Below, one piece after another: positions 61,320 to 64,000 of a stretch of DNA of 64,000 nucleotides. A program made the translations under genes and the position numbers. The notes beneath the pieces are model-generated. The model was not told the DNA's origin, ran no database searches, and saw only the letters and a program-made list of their open reading frames with translations. This DNA comes from QKMZ01 sp012965515. Lineage in GTDB: Bacteria; Cyanobacteriota; Vampirovibrionia; Obscuribacterales; Obscuribacteraceae. How positions within the stretch are numbered: position 1 is the first letter of the stretch; every line of letters starts with the position of its first letter. The DNA is taken from NCBI GenBank assembly GCA_937879965.1, contig CALFMP010000036.1, positions 620,001 to 684,000 of the forward strand, read 5' to 3'.

Positions 61320-62204
61320 ATGCTGAAAACTTCGATATTTGCATCGACGATGGCCGTGTTGCTTTCGATTTCGCTTGCGATGCCCTCTGAGGCCGAACCG
61401 AAGATACCAAAGAAGAACAGGAAGCAACAGCAACAACAGCAACAGCAGGAGTTGCAATCGCAGCAGGGTACCTACGACAACAGCAACAATAGAAACGACA
61501 GTTCCGGAGGCAGTGCCAGCAGTGGCTCCGGTTCTAGCGGTGGTAGCGACAGTATTTCGATGTTCAAAGCTGGAAATACATCCTTGCCGGCAGGCACCTA
61601 CGCAATGACCAATGTTAGTAATGGTGCAGCTTTTGTTGTGATTGTCGACGAGACAGGCGACATGCGTGCACAGGACGCACGCGCGATGAATCTCATTGAC
61701 GATAAGAATGCGGGCAAAACTGCAAAGAACAACCGAAAGAATAACAACGGTAATCCAGGCAACAATCAGGGTTATAACGATTACAGCAATTCCGGCGACA
61801 ATTACAATAGTTCAAACAACTACAACTCAAACAACGACAATTCAGGCGGCCGCGCCAATAGTTCGGGCAGCAATCTAGGCCCAAATGGTCTTTTGCCTCC
61901 TCAACAAACTCCGGCTTCTGCGGTGTTGCCGACGCCGAATGCAAGCAGCCATCCGCTTTTACAAGGTGCGACACAAGGTTCTGTTTACCAGCCGCAGCAA
62001 TCCGGTGGTGGGCTAACCAATCTGTTCACGTCACCGAATCCGCTTGCACAGCAAAATCCGCTCATGCCTGGACAACCGGCACCAGGTGGAATACAAGGCA
62101 AGATTCAAGCTGAACTCCAGCGTCAGCTCAATAAGCAACTTATGAAGTATGGCGGCACCGGAAACCTGGAACAACAGGTTCGCAAGATGATCAATAAGTT
62201 CTGA
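61320..62204 (+). CDS. Secreted Gln/Asn-rich low-complexity protein
   Basis: 294 aa from ATG 61320, where a signal peptide begins (STMAVLLSISLAMPSEA). A poly-Gln run (about 37-44), Ser/Gly tract, a short folded-looking stretch (about 80-115, SLPAGTYAMTNVSNGAAFVVIVDETG), an Asn-rich region (about 130-195), and a Pro/Gln-rich C-terminus ending in an amphipathic helix. Composition suggests an aggregation-prone or matrix protein. No known family. Confidence 0.8.
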   Translation: MLKTSIFASTMAVLLSISLAMPSEAEPKIPKKNRKQQQQQQQQELQSQQGTYDNSNNRNDSSGGSASSGSGSSGGSDSISMFKAGNTSLPAGTYAMTNVSNGAAFVVIVDETGDMRAQDARAMNLIDDKNAGKTAKNNRKNNNGNPGNNQGYNDYSNSGDNYNSSNNYNSNNDNSGGRANSSGSNLGPNGLLPPQQTPASAVLPTPNASSHPLLQGATQGSVYQPQQSGGGLTNLFTSPNPLAQQNPLMPGQPAPGGIQGKIQAELQRQLNKQLMKYGGTGNLEQQVRKMINKF

Positions 62205-62350
62205 CCGTCAGTGGTTTAACCGTTGTTAGCTGAACATCACTGGGATCAATAAGTTCTAGTGACACTTTCGCCGCCTTAGCGCAAAGCGGGCGCCCGATTT
62301 GATAAATTTGAACCTTGCATTTGCAGGGTAATTAATCGTTCGGAGCGAAA

Positions 62351-63262
62351 ATGACGAAAGAAACCAAGCCGAAAAAAGTTTGGGCAACCGCAGAGTTTGA
62401 AACTTCAGCAGATCGCGAAGATATTTGCAGTTGGTTGATGATTCAATGCGGAGCCACTGGCTGCCAGGTTGAGCCAATCGACGAGAGAAACGTAAAGATC
62501 GTCGCTTCGTTTGAAAAGGAGAAATTCTCTGAGAACGAACTGAAAAACTTGCGCGCGTGCTTCGAAGAGTACTACCTTGGCGAATGCTTGCAAACCTTGA
62601 AAATAGTAGCTCTTGAAGAGCAAGACTGGTTGACGAAGTGGAAGGAGGGATTCCATCCTTTTGAGATTGGAGAAAAGCTTCAGATCTGTCCGTCATGGTG
62701 GATGGAAAAGAGAGGCGAGCTAAGCCCTGCGCGCAAGCACCTTTTCATCGATCCCGGTATGGCGTTCGGAACTGGACTGCATGCCACCACTCGTTACTGT
62801 CTGGGAGCGATTGAACGCCTCGAAGAACCTGGAGATGTTGTTGATGTCGGCTCTGGAAGCGGGATTCTCGCAATCGCTGTTGCATTGCTAAATGATAAAG
62901 CGAACATTACGGCAGTCGAGATTGATGCAATTGCTGTCGAAAACTCTTGCTACAACTTCACCTTAAACGGCGTCGACAAGCGCATTGAGATGCTGACTGG
63001 TGAGTTAGAACTGGTAGCCGATAGAAAGTTCGACACAATTCTTTCCAATCTTACTTGCGAAGACAACATGGCTCTGTTGCCTGATTACGCGAAGATTTTA
63101 AAGCCAGGTGGTCGAGTCATTTGCGCCGGAATACTTTTGGAGAAACTTGAACGGCTTTTGCCCGTCATAGAAAACACTGGCTTCGCGATTGTCGACCAAG
63201 ACACGTCTAACGGCTGGGCGGGCATAACGCTTATGCAGAAAACAGGTGCCTGTGGCAGTTAG
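62351..63262 (+). CDS. prmA: Ribosomal protein L11 methyltransferase
   Basis: 303 aa. SAM-dependent class I methyltransferase of the PrmA family, trimethylating Lys/N-terminus of ribosomal protein L11. The N-terminal substrate-binding domain (1-about 115, WLTKWKEGFHPFEIGEKLQICPSW is diagnostic) precedes the catalytic fold: FIDPGMAFGTGLHATT, motif I VVDVGSGSGILAIA, ITAVEIDAIAVE, and ILSNLTCE in place of the usual NI(L/V)A motif. GGAGCGAAA precedes the ATG. The tmRNA gene follows 178 bp downstream. Confidence 0.95.
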   Translation: MTKETKPKKVWATAEFETSADREDICSWLMIQCGATGCQVEPIDERNVKIVASFEKEKFSENELKNLRACFEEYYLGECLQTLKIVALEEQDWLTKWKEGFHPFEIGEKLQICPSWWMEKRGELSPARKHLFIDPGMAFGTGLHATTRYCLGAIERLEEPGDVVDVGSGSGILAIAVALLNDKANITAVEIDAIAVENSCYNFTLNGVDKRIEMLTGELELVADRKFDTILSNLTCEDNMALLPDYAKILKPGGRVICAGILLEKLERLLPVIENTGFAIVDQDTSNGWAGITLMQKTGACGS

Positions 63263-63322
63263 CGGTTCGCCAGCCAAAAGTCTCGCCAGAATAGGTTCTC
63301 CAAGCTAATGGAAACCTTTATT

Positions 63323-63353
63323 TTGGGGGATCGCCGGCAGGCGCTGCTATACT
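63323..63353 (+). promoter_or_regulatory. Possible tmRNA promoter
   Basis: TTGGGG (63323-63328) and TATACT (63348-63353) with a 19-bp spacer. The -35 and spacer are suboptimal; the leader to the mature tmRNA would be about 80 nt. Confidence 0.35.
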
Positions 63354-63440
63354 TAGGTTAGATTCCCAACTTTGCCCGTGCGGGCGGAGTTTTGCACCCT
63401 GAAAATTGAATAGAGCGAAATATCTGCCAAACACCCACAT

Positions 63441-63839
63441 GGGGGCGTTTAGATTCGACAGGGTTGTTGGGTCGTAGGCTGCAGGTCGAGGTCGCTTGGA
63501 TCCTCGTTAAAAGCTGAGCAAAACAACAAACGCCAATGTAATCAGCGTTGATTTCTCTGCTAAGCGCGCTCTGCGCGCTGCCTAAAACTAACCTTTTAGA
63601 AGCGGAACTCGATAGTTTCTTGACTACCCGAAACTAAAGGGTCAAACCACGGTGGTTGCCGCAGCACGAAGTTAGCGGTTAGTAGTGCTGCCTAAGACAT
63701 AATCGCGAACCCGGGTAGCCGTTCAGGCTTCCTGCAGCGGGCTGAGCAATCAGCGACTGTAGAAATTTCTGAACTAAACTTGTAGACGCTTGCCTCTCGG
63801 CTTCTTTGGACGCGAGTGCGATTCTCGCCGCCTCCACCA
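63441..63839 (+). ncRNA. ssrA: tmRNA (transfer-messenger RNA)
   Basis: 399 nt, complete and one-piece. The 5' end GGGGGCG pairs with CGCCTCC before an encoded ACCA, including the G3-U70 pair recognised by alanyl-tRNA synthetase. GCGAG/CTCGC forms the T stem with loop TGCGATT (the second T of the usual TTCRANY is G). The tag reading frame runs 63532-63585: GCC AAT GTA ATC ... GCC TAA, encoding ANVISVDFSAKRALRAA. It rescues stalled ribosomes with SmpB and marks products for proteolysis. Confidence 0.97.
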
Positions 63840-64000
63840 TTTACTTTTCAAACAGGGCTCAAAGCATCATTGGTGCACGCTTTCGAGCATTCTCAATAAG
63901 GAGAATGTGCGCAAGTGTGGCCCCTTTTGTGGCCCGTCAAAATATTTTTGGGAACCGAAATCACCCGGTTTTGGTAAGGATTTTTGGGGTGGTTTCGATG

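Noticed and set aside
1..64000. CRISPR arrays, insertion sequences, tRNA genes, integrase or att sites
   Set aside because: No regular spaced repeats, transposase or integrase frames, or tRNA cloverleafs were seen apart from the tmRNA ends.

Overview
This is a bacterial chromosome segment of roughly even base composition, with long intergenic gaps and genes on both strands. The style suggests a non-photosynthetic cyanobacterial relative (Melainabacteria/Vampirovibrionia, probably Obscuribacterales-like). The pointers are a fused transaldolase-glucose-6-phosphate isomerase beside a short 6-phosphogluconate dehydrogenase, a multidomain histidine kinase followed by an Rcp1-like regulator, membrane Ser/Thr kinases and many TPR and low-complexity secreted proteins. 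This placement is inference; there is no rRNA or other taxonomic marker except a tmRNA.

Layout. 0.2-3.8 kb: a PPGY-repeat protein with MshEN-like modules, an SDR epimerase and a hypothetical. 3.9-20 kb: an envelope-signalling island. LemA, an OmpR-type regulator, a CHASE3 histidine kinase and a TPR protein form a minus-strand operon. Facing it are two membrane Ser/Thr kinases and a DUF2207 protein. A second, divergently arranged regulator/kinase pair follows. 20-41.5 kb: the most unusual part. It holds a LuxR-type orphan regulator and a group of proteins without Sec signals: a 90-aa protein, an EF-hand/LysM protein, a lytic transglycosylase, a Cys/His peptidase, an 1884-aa LysM protein with tandem 32-aa repeats and annexin-like segments, and a small EF-hand-like protein. 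The same stretch has an operon of two related polytopic VirB6/TrbL-like proteins plus a large lipoprotein, and a TadG-like protein. Five promoters here carry the same 17-bp element (consensus TTTACNACYYYGWTACC, two half-sites 11 bp apart), each followed 9-10 bp later by a -10 hexamer. A weaker sixth copy precedes the orphan regulator. I regard this shared element and the gene set it joins as the best candidate for an undescribed system: a co-regulated exporter with peptidoglycan-active cargo.

41.6-54 kb: a hypothetical, a class D beta-lactamase, secreted TPR and Cys-rich proteins, a holin-4-like membrane protein, a REC-PAS-GAF histidine kinase with its single-domain regulator, a ThuA-like secreted protein, a second MshEN-repeat protein and two TPR proteins. 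53.7-58.2 kb: msrA, gnd and tal-pgi on the minus strand. 58.2-64 kb: a 51-aa membrane microprotein, a Spy-like protein, an LpqC-type esterase, a Q/N-rich secreted protein, prmA, and a complete tmRNA with an atypical tag. A family of GC-rich two-hairpin elements recurs at five intergenic sites.
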